A stretch of DNA of 64,000 nt from Jatrophihabitans endophyticus (GTDB lineage: Bacteria; Actinomycetota; Actinomycetes; Mycobacteriales; Jatrophihabitantaceae). Location of the stretch: NCBI RefSeq assembly GCF_900129455.1, contig NZ_FQVU01000005.1:248001-312000 (forward strand), in the 5' to 3' direction. The notes below the pieces were generated by a model, which did not search any database, was not told the origin of the DNA, and saw nothing but the letters and a program-made list of their open reading frames with translations. This document shows, in pieces, positions 25,509 through 33,306 of this stretch. Positions within the stretch are counted from its first letter, which is position 1; every line of letters starts with the position of its first letter. The position numbers were made by a program, and so were the translations under genes.

Positions 25509-25597
25509 ACGCCCTGCGCAAGGGCCTCGTCGACGCCGGCCTCGACCCGACCACCGACCCGTTCCGCGAGTTCTTCGTCGGCCGGAACCCCGGCTGA
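25505..25597 (+). pseudogene. Small ORF or C-terminal remnant of an unrecognised gene
   Basis: An ORF of 30 codons begins with an ATGA overlap of the cyclodeaminase fragment. It reads MNALRKGLVDAGLDPTTD, then FREFFVGRNPG. The codon use looks genuinely coding and the reading frame is open upstream, so this is more likely the tail of another deleted gene than a functional micropeptide. I do not recognise the family. Confidence 0.35.
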
Positions 25598-25762
25598 ACC
25601 GTGCGCCTACGTGTGTCGAACGGGGCGTCGCTTATCCCAGCCATGCGGTGCCGCTATTTCCGCCACGTTTCGTCGCGCTGTTCACTCCTGCTACGCCGAC
25701 CGGCGTGCCCCGTCGCAACCGCAGGAGGTCCCATGCCCCAGGCTCGCCGGAGGAGGTCACCG

Positions 25763-27691
25763 ATGACGGTGACCCGGAGACGTTCCGCCGCCGCTTTGTT
25801 GGCCGTGCTGTGCAGCGCCGGTACCGGCGCCATCGGTATCCCGACCGCCGCGGCGCGCGGCGGCAGCGTCGACGTGCAGTCGGGCGAGACGTGGACGGTG
25901 GCGCGGACGACGCAGCTGCACCGGCTCACCGTCGAGGCCGACGGTGCGATCACCGCGCCCGACGGCTACGACGTCACGCTCACCGTCGACGGCGTCGAGA
26001 CCGGCCAGGTCATCCCGACGGCCGGCGCGGTCGACACGGTCTTCACCGCCGGCACGTACACCGGGGACGTCGTCCTCACCGTCACCGCGCAGAATCCCGT
26101 CACCGACAGCGGGCTGACCTATCCGTTCCGGCAGGCGCTGTACGTGGACTCGACGGGTGTGGTGAACACGAAGTCGGTGCTGGCCGCGGTGCGCCGCGGC
26201 CGCGTCTCCGACACGGTGGCCAGGAACGTCCGCCTGGTGTCGACGGGTGAAGCGTTCAACGGCGTGTATGTCTCGGGTGGGTCGTACGCACTGCAGCACC
26301 CGACCATCAAGTTCACCGGCAACGGCCGGTCGGACTTCGCCGGGTACGGCGCATCCGTGATGGGAACCAACGGCGCACGCCTCGTCGTCGACAAGGCCGA
26401 CATCGACAACACCGGCACGGTCCGCGCGGGGGTCGTCGCCGCCGGTGGCAGCAACGTCGTCGTGAAGAACTCGCGCATCGCCACCCACGACGGGACGCTC
26501 CCGGCCGGCTACCAACCCACCGTCGACACCTCTTTGATGGAGCAGGTGCCGTGGATGCTGAGCCTGTCCGGGAACGTGCGGGCCACCAACCTGCTCGGGA
26601 CGAACACCAAGGCGACGTACCTCAACGACAAGGTCTCCTCGACCGGCTGGGGCGTGCTCTCGACCGACAACGGGCAGGACGGCCAGCTGACCTCGATCAA
26701 CAGTGACCTGGCGATCACGGGTGCGGACGGTTACGGCTCCTACGCCATCGGCAACGCCACCGAGCGCTTCCTCGGCACGCGCGAGAACGTCGCGACGTAC
26801 GCGCTCATCAACCGCGGTGGCGCCGTCCACTACGGCGACAGCACGCGGTCGGCCGTGGCCGCGCTGAACACCAGCCTGGATCTCGGGCTGACCAGCCGCG
26901 AGCTGCGGGCGATCCCGCGACGCAACACCGTCATCAACTCCCGCCGCTTCGGGATGATGTGGCACGGCGCCGGCACCGTCGCCATCGACGGCGGCACCGT
27001 GGTGAACACGAAGGAGGCGACGTTCCTCGACAAGGGCCAGCAGATCGGCGTCGACGTCGACGGCTCGTCCGGCGCGCGACTGAACCCGGCCAACGGCGTG
27101 CTGCTGCAGCTGATGGAGGACGACGACCCGGGCCCGCAGATGGTGAACGGCAAGCTGCTCAACACCGGCGTCTACCACGAGCCCACGACCGCACCGACGA
27201 AGGTGGACAGCTTCGACACCACCGTCGCCCACGACGCCGACGCGACGACGACGTTCGCCGACATCGCGCTGAAGGGCGACTTCTACAACGGCATGCGCGG
27301 CGGCTCGACGAGCACGGCACCGGGCCCGGGCGCGGGCGTCGCCGGCAAGAACCTGGTGCTGACGCTGAACAACGCCAGCCTGCGAGGTGTCGTCTCCGCG
27401 TCGACCACCCGGCACCACCAGGACACCATCGCCGCCGCGGACTACGAGCAGCTCGGTGAGGTGACGAACACGGTCTCGCCGGTGGTCAACAACGGTGTGG
27501 TCGTGACCGTCGGCAACGACTCGCGCTGGACCGTCACCGGCACGTCGTACCTCTCGAAGCTGACCGTGGCCGCCAACGGCCGGGTCACCGCACCCGCGGG
27601 CAAGCACCTGACGCTGCGGGTCGACGGCGTGAAGACCGTCCTCGTGCCCGGTGCCACCTACACCGGAGCGGTCACGCTGACCGTCGGCTGA
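25763..27691 (+). CDS. Secreted right-handed beta-helix protein with matching end modules
   Basis: A 642-residue exported protein. It has an Arg-rich n-region, a hydrophobic core (AAALLAVLCSAGTGAIG) and a cleavage region ending in PTAAA. The middle (~100-550) is built of short Asn/Gly/Thr-rich strands such as NTKSVLAAVRRGRVSD and VVVKNSRIATHDG, as in parallel beta-helix carbohydrate-binding or lyase proteins. Similar modules of about 50 residues bracket it: LHRLTVEADGAITAPDGYDV near the start and LSKLTVAANGRVTAPAGKHL near the end. Both ATG 25733 and ATG 25763 have AGGAGG upstream; the latter has better spacing. No catalytic residues are identifiable, and the ligand is unknown. Confidence 0.75.
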   Translation: MTVTRRRSAAALLAVLCSAGTGAIGIPTAAARGGSVDVQSGETWTVARTTQLHRLTVEADGAITAPDGYDVTLTVDGVETGQVIPTAGAVDTVFTAGTYTGDVVLTVTAQNPVTDSGLTYPFRQALYVDSTGVVNTKSVLAAVRRGRVSDTVARNVRLVSTGEAFNGVYVSGGSYALQHPTIKFTGNGRSDFAGYGASVMGTNGARLVVDKADIDNTGTVRAGVVAAGGSNVVVKNSRIATHDGTLPAGYQPTVDTSLMEQVPWMLSLSGNVRATNLLGTNTKATYLNDKVSSTGWGVLSTDNGQDGQLTSINSDLAITGADGYGSYAIGNATERFLGTRENVATYALINRGGAVHYGDSTRSAVAALNTSLDLGLTSRELRAIPRRNTVINSRRFGMMWHGAGTVAIDGGTVVNTKEATFLDKGQQIGVDVDGSSGARLNPANGVLLQLMEDDDPGPQMVNGKLLNTGVYHEPTTAPTKVDSFDTTVAHDADATTTFADIALKGDFYNGMRGGSTSTAPGPGAGVAGKNLVLTLNNASLRGVVSASTTRHHQDTIAAADYEQLGEVTNTVSPVVNNGVVVTVGNDSRWTVTGTSYLSKLTVAANGRVTAPAGKHLTLRVDGVKTVLVPGATYTGAVTLTVG

Positions 27692-27718
27692 TCGGCCGGA
27701 ACAACCGGCACGGCAGGG

Positions 27719-27744
27719 GCCGGGTCACCGCACGGTGACCCGGC
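27719..27744 (+). terminator. Hairpin terminator after the beta-helix gene
   Basis: A perfect 12-bp stem GCCGGGTCACCG / CGGTGACCCGGC with a 2-nt CA turn begins 27 nt after the beta-helix stop codon. No T-run follows, as is common for actinobacterial I-shaped terminators. Confidence 0.75.
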
Positions 27745-27851
27745 TCTTCGCCGTCCCGCCGCCGCCCCCTCGTCAATTCTGACGATGCGAGGCACAGCCA
27801 CCGGTCGCGATGCTGTGGTCACATCCCAGCGAGTGTCGGAGGCGGGTCGCA

Positions 27852-28133
27852 GTGGCGGTCAAGCACTTCATGTTGTTCCTCGACAAGAACGCGAGCATGC
27901 ACGGGCTCGAGCACGACAAGATCGTGCGGGGGACCGGAGACGGCGGCATGGCCGTGTTCACCATCGTGGACGTCCGGGCGCCCGGAGAGGGCTTCGACAA
28001 GGACATCACCGTGCACGTCAAGTCGAGCGACGCGCCGCACTTCGACGGCGCGCACCCGATCACGCGCATCGAGTACGGACCGAGGCTGACGCGAGCCGAC
28101 GTCACCGAGTGCCATTTCCTGAACAAGCGTTAG
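27852..28133 (+). CDS. Small hypothetical protein
   Basis: A 93-residue soluble protein starting at GTG 27852 (VAVKHFMLFLDKNASMHG), with GGAGG at 27836-27840. It contains an acidic/basic mixed core (TIVDVRAPGEGFDKDITVHV) and ends TECHFLNKR. Third-position G/C bias and the lack of a plausible antisense gene support it as coding. No signal peptide or transmembrane segment is visible and I do not recognise the family. It stands alone between two transcription units. Confidence 0.6.
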   Translation: MAVKHFMLFLDKNASMHGLEHDKIVRGTGDGGMAVFTIVDVRAPGEGFDKDITVHVKSSDAPHFDGAHPITRIEYGPRLTRADVTECHFLNKR

Positions 28134-28500
28134 CGCGTCGCACTGACGAGCGGCGGGCGCGCGCCGGCGACCTTCCTCGCGACGACCGGTCACGCACTCT
28201 CTCGCGGCCTCGACATCAGGTACGTCTTCGGGTCGGACGCGGTCCCGAGCTCGACTCGGTCGTCGAGCCGGCATCGCAGGAGGACAGCGCGCCGGCGCGG
28301 CCACCTCGCCGGCTCCGGACGCTCGGCTCGCGGTAGAGCGAGCCGACGAACGAGCGCGAGCCTTCGCTGCGCCTCATCCGTCTCAGCGACACCACCCGTT
28401 CCGAGTTGTCCACAGGCTCGATCCTCCAACTCCCGAAATGTCCGGATCTGTCCTACAGTTCGTTCGCTGGACAGGGGCTTCGGGCGCGGGGAGGGTGGTC
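28134..28500. other. 367-bp intergenic region upstream of the Tad locus, with one DnaA-box-like site
   Basis: No convincing gene is seen; short ORFs on both strands lack start signals and family features. TTGTCCACA at 28406-28414 exactly matches the actinobacterial DnaA-box form. A -10-like TACAGT lies near 28453, before the tadA start. The rest shows no clear dyad or repeat. Confidence 0.5.
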
Positions 28501-29796
28501 ATGGCGGCGACGGCGCACGCGATCGTCGAGGACGAGGTCCGCGAGCTCGTGCGTCGCCGTGGGATCGACCCGATCGCCGAGCCCGAGGCCGTCGCCCGGC
28601 TGGTCGACGAGGTCCTCAACGACTACCACGATCGCTCGATCACCTCGTCGCTGCCGCCGATGGGCGACGCGACCCTCGCCGGTCGGGCGGTTCTGGACGC
28701 CGTCGCCGGGTTCGGCCCACTGCAGCCCCTGCTCGACGACTCGGGCATCGAGGAGATCTGGATCAACGAGCCGGGGCGGGTCTTCGTGGCGCGGCGCGGC
28801 CGCTCCGAGCTGACGACCGTCATCCTCACCGCCGACCAGGTCGCCGAACTCGTCGAGCGCATGCTGCGCCCCACCGGGCGGCGCATCGACCTGAGCACGC
28901 CCTTCGTCGACGCCATGCTGCCCGACGGCTCCCGGTTGCACGTCGTCATCCCGACCATCACCCGCCGCCACATGGCGGTGAACATCCGCAAGTTCGCGGT
29001 GGGCCTGCGCAGCCTCGACGAGTTGGTGCGCGTCGGGTCGGTCACCGGGCAGGCCGCGCGTTTCCTCGACGCATCCGTGGCTGCGGGGCTGAACATCCTG
29101 GTCGCGGGCGGGACGCAGGCGGGCAAGACGACGATGTTGAACGCCCTCTGCGGCGCGGTCCCGGCGCGCGAGCGGATCGTGACGGTCGAGGAGGTGTTCG
29201 AGCTCAACCTCGGCCTGCCCGACGTCGTCGCGATGCAGACAAGGCAGGCAAATCTCGAGGGAACGGGCGAGATCCCGCTGCGCCGGCTGGTCAAGGAAGC
29301 ACTGCGCATGCGGCCGTCCCGACTCATCGTCGGCGAGGTACGTCAGGAGGAGTGCCTCGACCTGCTGATCGCGCTCAACAGCGGGCTGCCCGGCATGTGC
29401 ACGCTGCACGCCAACTCGGCGCGCGAGGCCCTGGTCAAGATGTGCACGCTGCCGCTGCTCGCCGGCGAGAACGTGTCGGCGGCCTTCGTCGTGCCGACGG
29501 TCGCGGCGAGCGTCGACCTCGTCGTGCACCTGGGTCTCGAGGCGTCGGGTCAGCGGCGGGTGCGCGAGATCGTCGGCGTCACCGGTCGGGTCGAGGGGGA
29601 TGTGATCGAGACGGCCGAGATCTTCGGCACGCGGCGCGGCCGCCTCGAGCGTGCCGACGGCTACCCGCCCCACGCCGAGCGTTACGCGGCGGCCGGCATC
29701 GACCTCGTGCGGGCGCTCGGCCAGGGAATCGACCCCGCCGCCACCACACCGGCGACTCCGGCGACCGCCCCGGCGGCCTCGACGGCGGGGCGCTGA
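28501..29796 (+). CDS. tadA: Tad pilus secretion ATPase TadA (CpaF)
   Basis: A 431-residue hexameric secretion ATPase that powers assembly of Flp-type pili. The N-terminal domain (EEIWINEPGRVFVARRG) is typical of CpaF. Walker A is GGTQAGKTT near residue 205, the Asp-box region is VTVEEVFELNL, Walker B is RPSRLIVGEVR, and the His box is MCTLHANSAREAL. A Pro/Ala/Thr-rich tail closes the protein. GGGGAGGG lies right before ATG 28501. It is the first gene of a seven-gene Tad operon; the next gene starts 1 bp after its stop. Confidence 0.93.
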   Translation: MAATAHAIVEDEVRELVRRRGIDPIAEPEAVARLVDEVLNDYHDRSITSSLPPMGDATLAGRAVLDAVAGFGPLQPLLDDSGIEEIWINEPGRVFVARRGRSELTTVILTADQVAELVERMLRPTGRRIDLSTPFVDAMLPDGSRLHVVIPTITRRHMAVNIRKFAVGLRSLDELVRVGSVTGQAARFLDASVAAGLNILVAGGTQAGKTTMLNALCGAVPARERIVTVEEVFELNLGLPDVVAMQTRQANLEGTGEIPLRRLVKEALRMRPSRLIVGEVRQEECLDLLIALNSGLPGMCTLHANSAREALVKMCTLPLLAGENVSAAFVVPTVAASVDLVVHLGLEASGQRRVREIVGVTGRVEGDVIETAEIFGTRRGRLERADGYPPHAERYAAAGIDLVRALGQGIDPAATTPATPATAPAASTAGR

Positions 29797-29797
29797 C

Positions 29798-30658
29798 GTG
29801 GGCGCGCTGATCGGTCTGCTGGGCGGCCTCGGCATCCTGCTGATCTGGCGCAGCGGGCCACGCGCCCCGGTCCGGACCGGCACGGGGTCGCCGACGTGGG
29901 CGGTGCGGCGCCGAGACATGCTGCGCCAGGCGGGGATCGAGGGCGTCGGGCCGGCCCAGCTCGCGGCTGCGCAGGTCCTCGCCGCCCTTATCGCCTTCGT
30001 CCTCGTGGTGGCGCTGACCGCCACCGTCTCCGTCGCCGCGTGCTTCGGTGCGTTCGGCTTCGCGTTGCCCGTGCTCGTGGTGCGACGTTTGCGCAAGCGC
30101 CGGCAGACGGTGCTCCGCGAGCTGTGGCCCGAGGCCATCGACAACCTCGCGTCGGCGGTGCGTGCGGGCATGTCGCTGCCGGAGGGCCTCTCGGCGCTGG
30201 CCGTCCGCGGCCCGGCCGAACTGCGGCCGCCCTTCGCGCGGTTCGCCGCGTCCTACCGCGCGACCGGCCGCTTCGGCGACTGCCTGGACGCGCTCAAGGA
30301 CGACCTGAGCGACCCCGTCGGCGATCGCGTGTGCGAGACCATGCGCGTGGCCCGCGAGGTCGGCGGCAGCGATCTGGGCACCGTGCTGCGTACGCTTTCC
30401 GAGCTTTTGCGCGCAGACGCGCGAACCCGGGCGGAGCTCGAGACGCGGCAGGGCTGGGTGGTCAACGCGGCGCGGCTGGCCGTGGCCGCACCCTGGGTCG
30501 TGCTGCTCCTGCTGGGAACGCAGTCCGAGACTTTGCATGCCTACGACAGCCCCGGTGGCACGCTACTGCTCGCGATCGGCGCCGCGGTGTGCGCCGTCGC
30601 CTACCGGGTCATGCTGCACATCGGCAAGTTGCCCGAGGAACGGCGGGTGCTGCGATGA
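29798..30658 (+). CDS. tadB: Tad pilus inner-membrane platform protein TadB
   Basis: A 286-residue T2SF/GspF-domain membrane protein. An N-terminal hydrophobic segment (GALIGLLGGLGILLIW) and two further helices (AALIAFVLVVALTA...) precede a cytoplasmic helical T2SF domain with AIDNLASAVRAGMSLPEGL and MRVAREVGGSDLGTVL. Two C-terminal helices follow. The GTG start follows the tadA stop directly, and the end overlaps tadC by ATGA. With TadC it forms the platform on which TadA acts. Confidence 0.9.
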   Translation: MGALIGLLGGLGILLIWRSGPRAPVRTGTGSPTWAVRRRDMLRQAGIEGVGPAQLAAAQVLAALIAFVLVVALTATVSVAACFGAFGFALPVLVVRRLRKRRQTVLRELWPEAIDNLASAVRAGMSLPEGLSALAVRGPAELRPPFARFAASYRATGRFGDCLDALKDDLSDPVGDRVCETMRVAREVGGSDLGTVLRTLSELLRADARTRAELETRQGWVVNAARLAVAAPWVVLLLLGTQSETLHAYDSPGGTLLLAIGAAVCAVAYRVMLHIGKLPEERRVLR

Positions 30659-31602
30659 CCGCGTCGTGGTGGACCGGTGCCGTACTCGGCCTGCTCGCGG
30701 GTCTCGGGGTCGTCGTCGCGGTCCGCGCGTCGCCGCCCATGCGACCGGTCCGTCTCGCCGACCGCATCGCGCCGTACCTCGGCGACACGCCACCGCCGTC
30801 GCGGCTGCTGGCCCGGCCCGAGGCGACCGCTGCGCCCTTCGTCGTCGTGCGCCGGCTCTTCGGACCCGTGCTCGGCGAGGCGGTCGGCGTCCTCGATCGC
30901 GTCCTGGGTGGCCGGTCGGCGGTACGACGCCGGCTCGCCGGGTTGGGCTCGTCGATGACGGTCGAGGACTTCCGCATCGAACAGGTGCTCTGGGCCGCCG
31001 TGGGCGCGGTGGCGGCGGCGGGGTCGGTCGGCGGCGGCACGCTGCTGCGCGGCCGCCCCGAACCGTTGCTGATCCTGCTGGCCGCGATCGGCGGTTTGCT
31101 GGCGGGCGCGCTCGGCCGGGACTGGTGGCTGTCGCGGCAGCTGGAACGACGGGAGCAGGCGATGCTCTCGGAGTTCCCGGTGGTGGCCGATCTGCTCGCG
31201 CTGTCGGTGGTGGCCGGTGAGTCGCCGGTCGAGGCCCTCGAACGCGTCTGCCGGCTCACCGGTGGCGAGCTGGCCCGCGACCTGCGGCGCGCGCTCGACC
31301 GAGCACGTGCCGGCAAGCCCGTGGCGGCCGCGCTCGGCGGTCTCGCCGACGAGACGACGCTCGAGTCCTTCGCCCGTTTCCTGCAGGGCCTCGTCGTCGC
31401 CATCGAACGCGGGACGCCGCTCGCGGACGTGCTGCGGGCGCAGGCCGTCGACGTCCGCGAGGTCGGCAAGCGGGCGCTGCTGGAGGCCGGTGGCCGCAAG
31501 GAGATCTCGATGATGGCGCCGGTGGTCTTCCTGATCCTGCCGGTGACGGTGCTGTTCGCGCTGTTCCCCGGCCTGCTGACGTTGACGTCGCTGGCCCGCT
31601 GA
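30655..31602 (+). CDS. tadC: Tad pilus inner-membrane platform protein TadC
   Basis: A 315-residue T2SF-domain membrane protein, partner of TadB. It begins with a hydrophobic helix (GAVLGLLAGLGVVVAVRA) and has a further helix pair in the middle. The T2SF region carries SEFPVVADLLALSVVAGES and LQGLVVAIERGTPLADVL, and it ends with a strongly hydrophobic helix. It is coupled to tadB by a 4-bp overlap and followed 24 bp later by a small pilin gene. Confidence 0.9.
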   Translation: MTASWWTGAVLGLLAGLGVVVAVRASPPMRPVRLADRIAPYLGDTPPPSRLLARPEATAAPFVVVRRLFGPVLGEAVGVLDRVLGGRSAVRRRLAGLGSSMTVEDFRIEQVLWAAVGAVAAAGSVGGGTLLRGRPEPLLILLAAIGGLLAGALGRDWWLSRQLERREQAMLSEFPVVADLLALSVVAGESPVEALERVCRLTGGELARDLRRALDRARAGKPVAAALGGLADETTLESFARFLQGLVVAIERGTPLADVLRAQAVDVREVGKRALLEAGGRKEISMMAPVVFLILPVTVLFALFPGLLTLTSLAR

Positions 31603-31626
31603 GGCCGGACGAGAAGAGGAGGGCCC

Positions 31627-31833
31627 ATGAGACTGGTGCACCGGGTGACCGCATGGTTGTTGCTCTCGCTGGCGCAACTGCGTGAGGACCGCGATCGCGG
31701 CGACGTCCCGGGGTGGGTGATGGTCACGGTGATGACGGCGATCCTGGTCGTTGCGATCCTGGGGATCTTCCAGCCGCAGATCAAGCGGGCGCTGTCCGGG
31801 ATCATCGACTCGGTCAGCGGCGGCGACAAGTAG
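31627..31833 (+). CDS. Small Flp-type pilin-like protein
   Basis: A 68-residue protein with a basic and acidic N-terminus (LAQLREDRDRGDVPG), one hydrophobic helix (WVMVTVMTAILVVAILGIF) and a short polar tail. The size and place in a Tad operon indicate the pilus subunit or a closely related minor pilin. The canonical prepilin cleavage motif with Glu-Tyr is not present; cleavage near GD-V-P-G is possible. AGGAGGGCCC lies just before ATG 31627, giving very strong initiation, as expected for an abundant subunit. Confidence 0.75.
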   Translation: MRLVHRVTAWLLLSLAQLREDRDRGDVPGWVMVTVMTAILVVAILGIFQPQIKRALSGIIDSVSGGDK

Positions 31834-31839
31834 TCGCGG

Positions 31840-32247
31840 ATGCGGACGGCCCGGTTCAGGGGTGACGACGCGGGTGCCGCCGTCGTCGAGTTCGTCATGA
31901 TCGCGGTGCTGTTGCTGATGCTGCTGTTCGCCGTGTTGCAGGTCGCCGTCTACTTCTATGCCCGCAACGTGGCGTCGTCGTCCGTCGCGGACGCCGCGCG
32001 GTACGCGGCCGCCGAGGGCGTCGCCCCGCGAGCCGGTGTGGGGCGGGCGGAACGGCTGATCCATCAGGGCCTGGACGCCGCGGACGCGGACGCGATCGAC
32101 TGCAGCGCCGCACTGTCGCGGGACGTGCCGTCGGGGTTGGCGACCGTCACCGTGCGCTGTCGGGGCCGGGTGCGGTTGCTCTTCACGCCGTTGGGGTTGC
32201 CGCTGTCGGTCGACGTCACGTCGCGGGCGCTGCGAGAGCACCGATGA
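31840..32247 (+). CDS. TadE-like pseudopilin
   Basis: A 135-residue TadE-family protein. A short basic N-terminus leads into DAGAAVVEFVMIAVLLLML, the TadE motif with the conserved Glu at position +5 of the hydrophobic helix. An extracytoplasmic domain with two cysteines (DCSAAL, VRCRG) that could form a disulfide follows. It is placed 6 bp after the pilin gene and overlaps the next TadE-like gene by 4 bp. Confidence 0.85.
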   Translation: MRTARFRGDDAGAAVVEFVMIAVLLLMLLFAVLQVAVYFYARNVASSSVADAARYAAAEGVAPRAGVGRAERLIHQGLDAADADAIDCSAALSRDVPSGLATVTVRCRGRVRLLFTPLGLPLSVDVTSRALREHR

Positions 32248-32741
32248 CGGTCGGCGCGGTGGCGGCGCTGACGGCGCGGTGGCGACGGCGTTCGATCGAC
32301 GACGTCGGCAGCGCCATCGTGGAGTACGTCTTCGTGGCCGTGGTCGTCATGGTGCCGTTGGTCTACCTGATCGCCGCCGTGGCCACGGCGCAGCGCACGA
32401 ACCTGGCCGTCACGACCGCGGCGCGCGACGCCGGCCGCGCCTATGCGACCAGCGCCACCGCGGCCGAGGCGCAACGACGCGTGCGGGCCGCGGTGCGGTT
32501 GGCGCTCACCGACCAGGGTGTCCCCCCGGACGGTGCGGACGTCCGCTTCGTCGGCGCGGACGCCGGCTGCGACAGCGCGCGCGTCGTCCCGTCGCTGCGA
32601 CCGTCAGCGCAGTTCGCGGTCTGCGTGACCACGCGCGCGGAGCTGCCGGGAATCCCGTCCGTGCTGGCCGGTCGGGGCATCCGCTGCGTGGGCCGGTACG
32701 TCGTGCACGTCGACGACTTCCGCGAGACCGCCGATGGCTGA
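32244..32741 (+). CDS. Second TadE-like pseudopilin
   Basis: A 165-residue protein with an Arg-rich cytoplasmic start, then DVGSAIVEYVFVAVVVMVP, a TadE-type helix with Val-Glu-Tyr. The extracytoplasmic part has three cysteines (AGCDSA, AVCVTT, IRCVG). It overlaps tadE1 by ATGA and the TadG-like gene by 8 bp. It probably helps to prime or anchor the pilus. Confidence 0.82.
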   Translation: MTVGAVAALTARWRRRSIDDVGSAIVEYVFVAVVVMVPLVYLIAAVATAQRTNLAVTTAARDAGRAYATSATAAEAQRRVRAAVRLALTDQGVPPDGADVRFVGADAGCDSARVVPSLRPSAQFAVCVTTRAELPGIPSVLAGRGIRCVGRYVVHVDDFRETADG

Positions 32742-33168
32742 CGGCAGCGACCGCGGTGACCGTGGGTCGACGATCCCCCTCGTCCTGGGCTTCTTCCTCC
32801 TCGCCCTGGCCGTGGTCGCCGGCTCGATCGCGCTCGGGCAGGCGTTCGTCCAGCAGCGCGACCTGCAGTCGGTCTGCGACGGTGCGGCGGTGGCCGCGGC
32901 CGCGAGCGGGGGCGACCTCGACCGCGACGCCGACCTCGGCGCCCGCGACTCGCTGCGCTTCACCGATGTCGACGCGGAGGTCGAGCGGTACCTCGCGCGC
33001 GACCCGTCGCGTCACGGCGTCCGGGCGCGGGCCGGGCTCTCGGCCGATCGCACCCGCGTCACGCTGCGCTGCGAGCAGACCCTGCCGCTGGCCTTCGGCC
33101 GGCTTTTCGGCCGGGCCGACGTCCGCCACACCGCGGTGTCGACGGCCCGGGCCGCGGTCGTCGGCTGA
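32734..33168 (+). CDS. TadG-like / Flp pilus-assembly protein
   Basis: A 144-residue protein with an N-terminal DRGSTIPLVLGFFLLAL helix typical of TadE/TadG-like (Tad_N) proteins, followed by QQRDLQSVCDGAAVAAAAS. Only this short domain is present; there is no von Willebrand A domain as in full TadG. It is the last gene of the Tad operon, overlapping its neighbour by 8 bp. Its predicted location is the membrane with an external C-terminal part. Confidence 0.8.
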   Translation: MADGSDRGDRGSTIPLVLGFFLLALAVVAGSIALGQAFVQQRDLQSVCDGAAVAAAASGGDLDRDADLGARDSLRFTDVDAEVERYLARDPSRHGVRARAGLSADRTRVTLRCEQTLPLAFGRLFGRADVRHTAVSTARAAVVG

Positions 33169-33306
33169 TAGTGAGCTGGGGAAGGACTGAGACGAGGGCC
33201 GGCCCGGTTTCAAGATCATTGCAGGCTGGACGGCGTGGCCGGCGCGTCGCGCCCGAACGCTGGCGCGCCGGTCACCCCGCCCGGTAGGGCCCTTCGGATC
33301 GCACCG

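Noticed and set aside
28406-28414. Replication origin suggested by the DnaA box
   Set aside because: Only one box is present and dnaA, dnaN, parA or parB are not nearby.
28190-28429. Minus-strand ORF of 79 codons upstream of the Tad operon
   Set aside because: No ribosome binding site, Arg-rich low-complexity product, no family match by eye.
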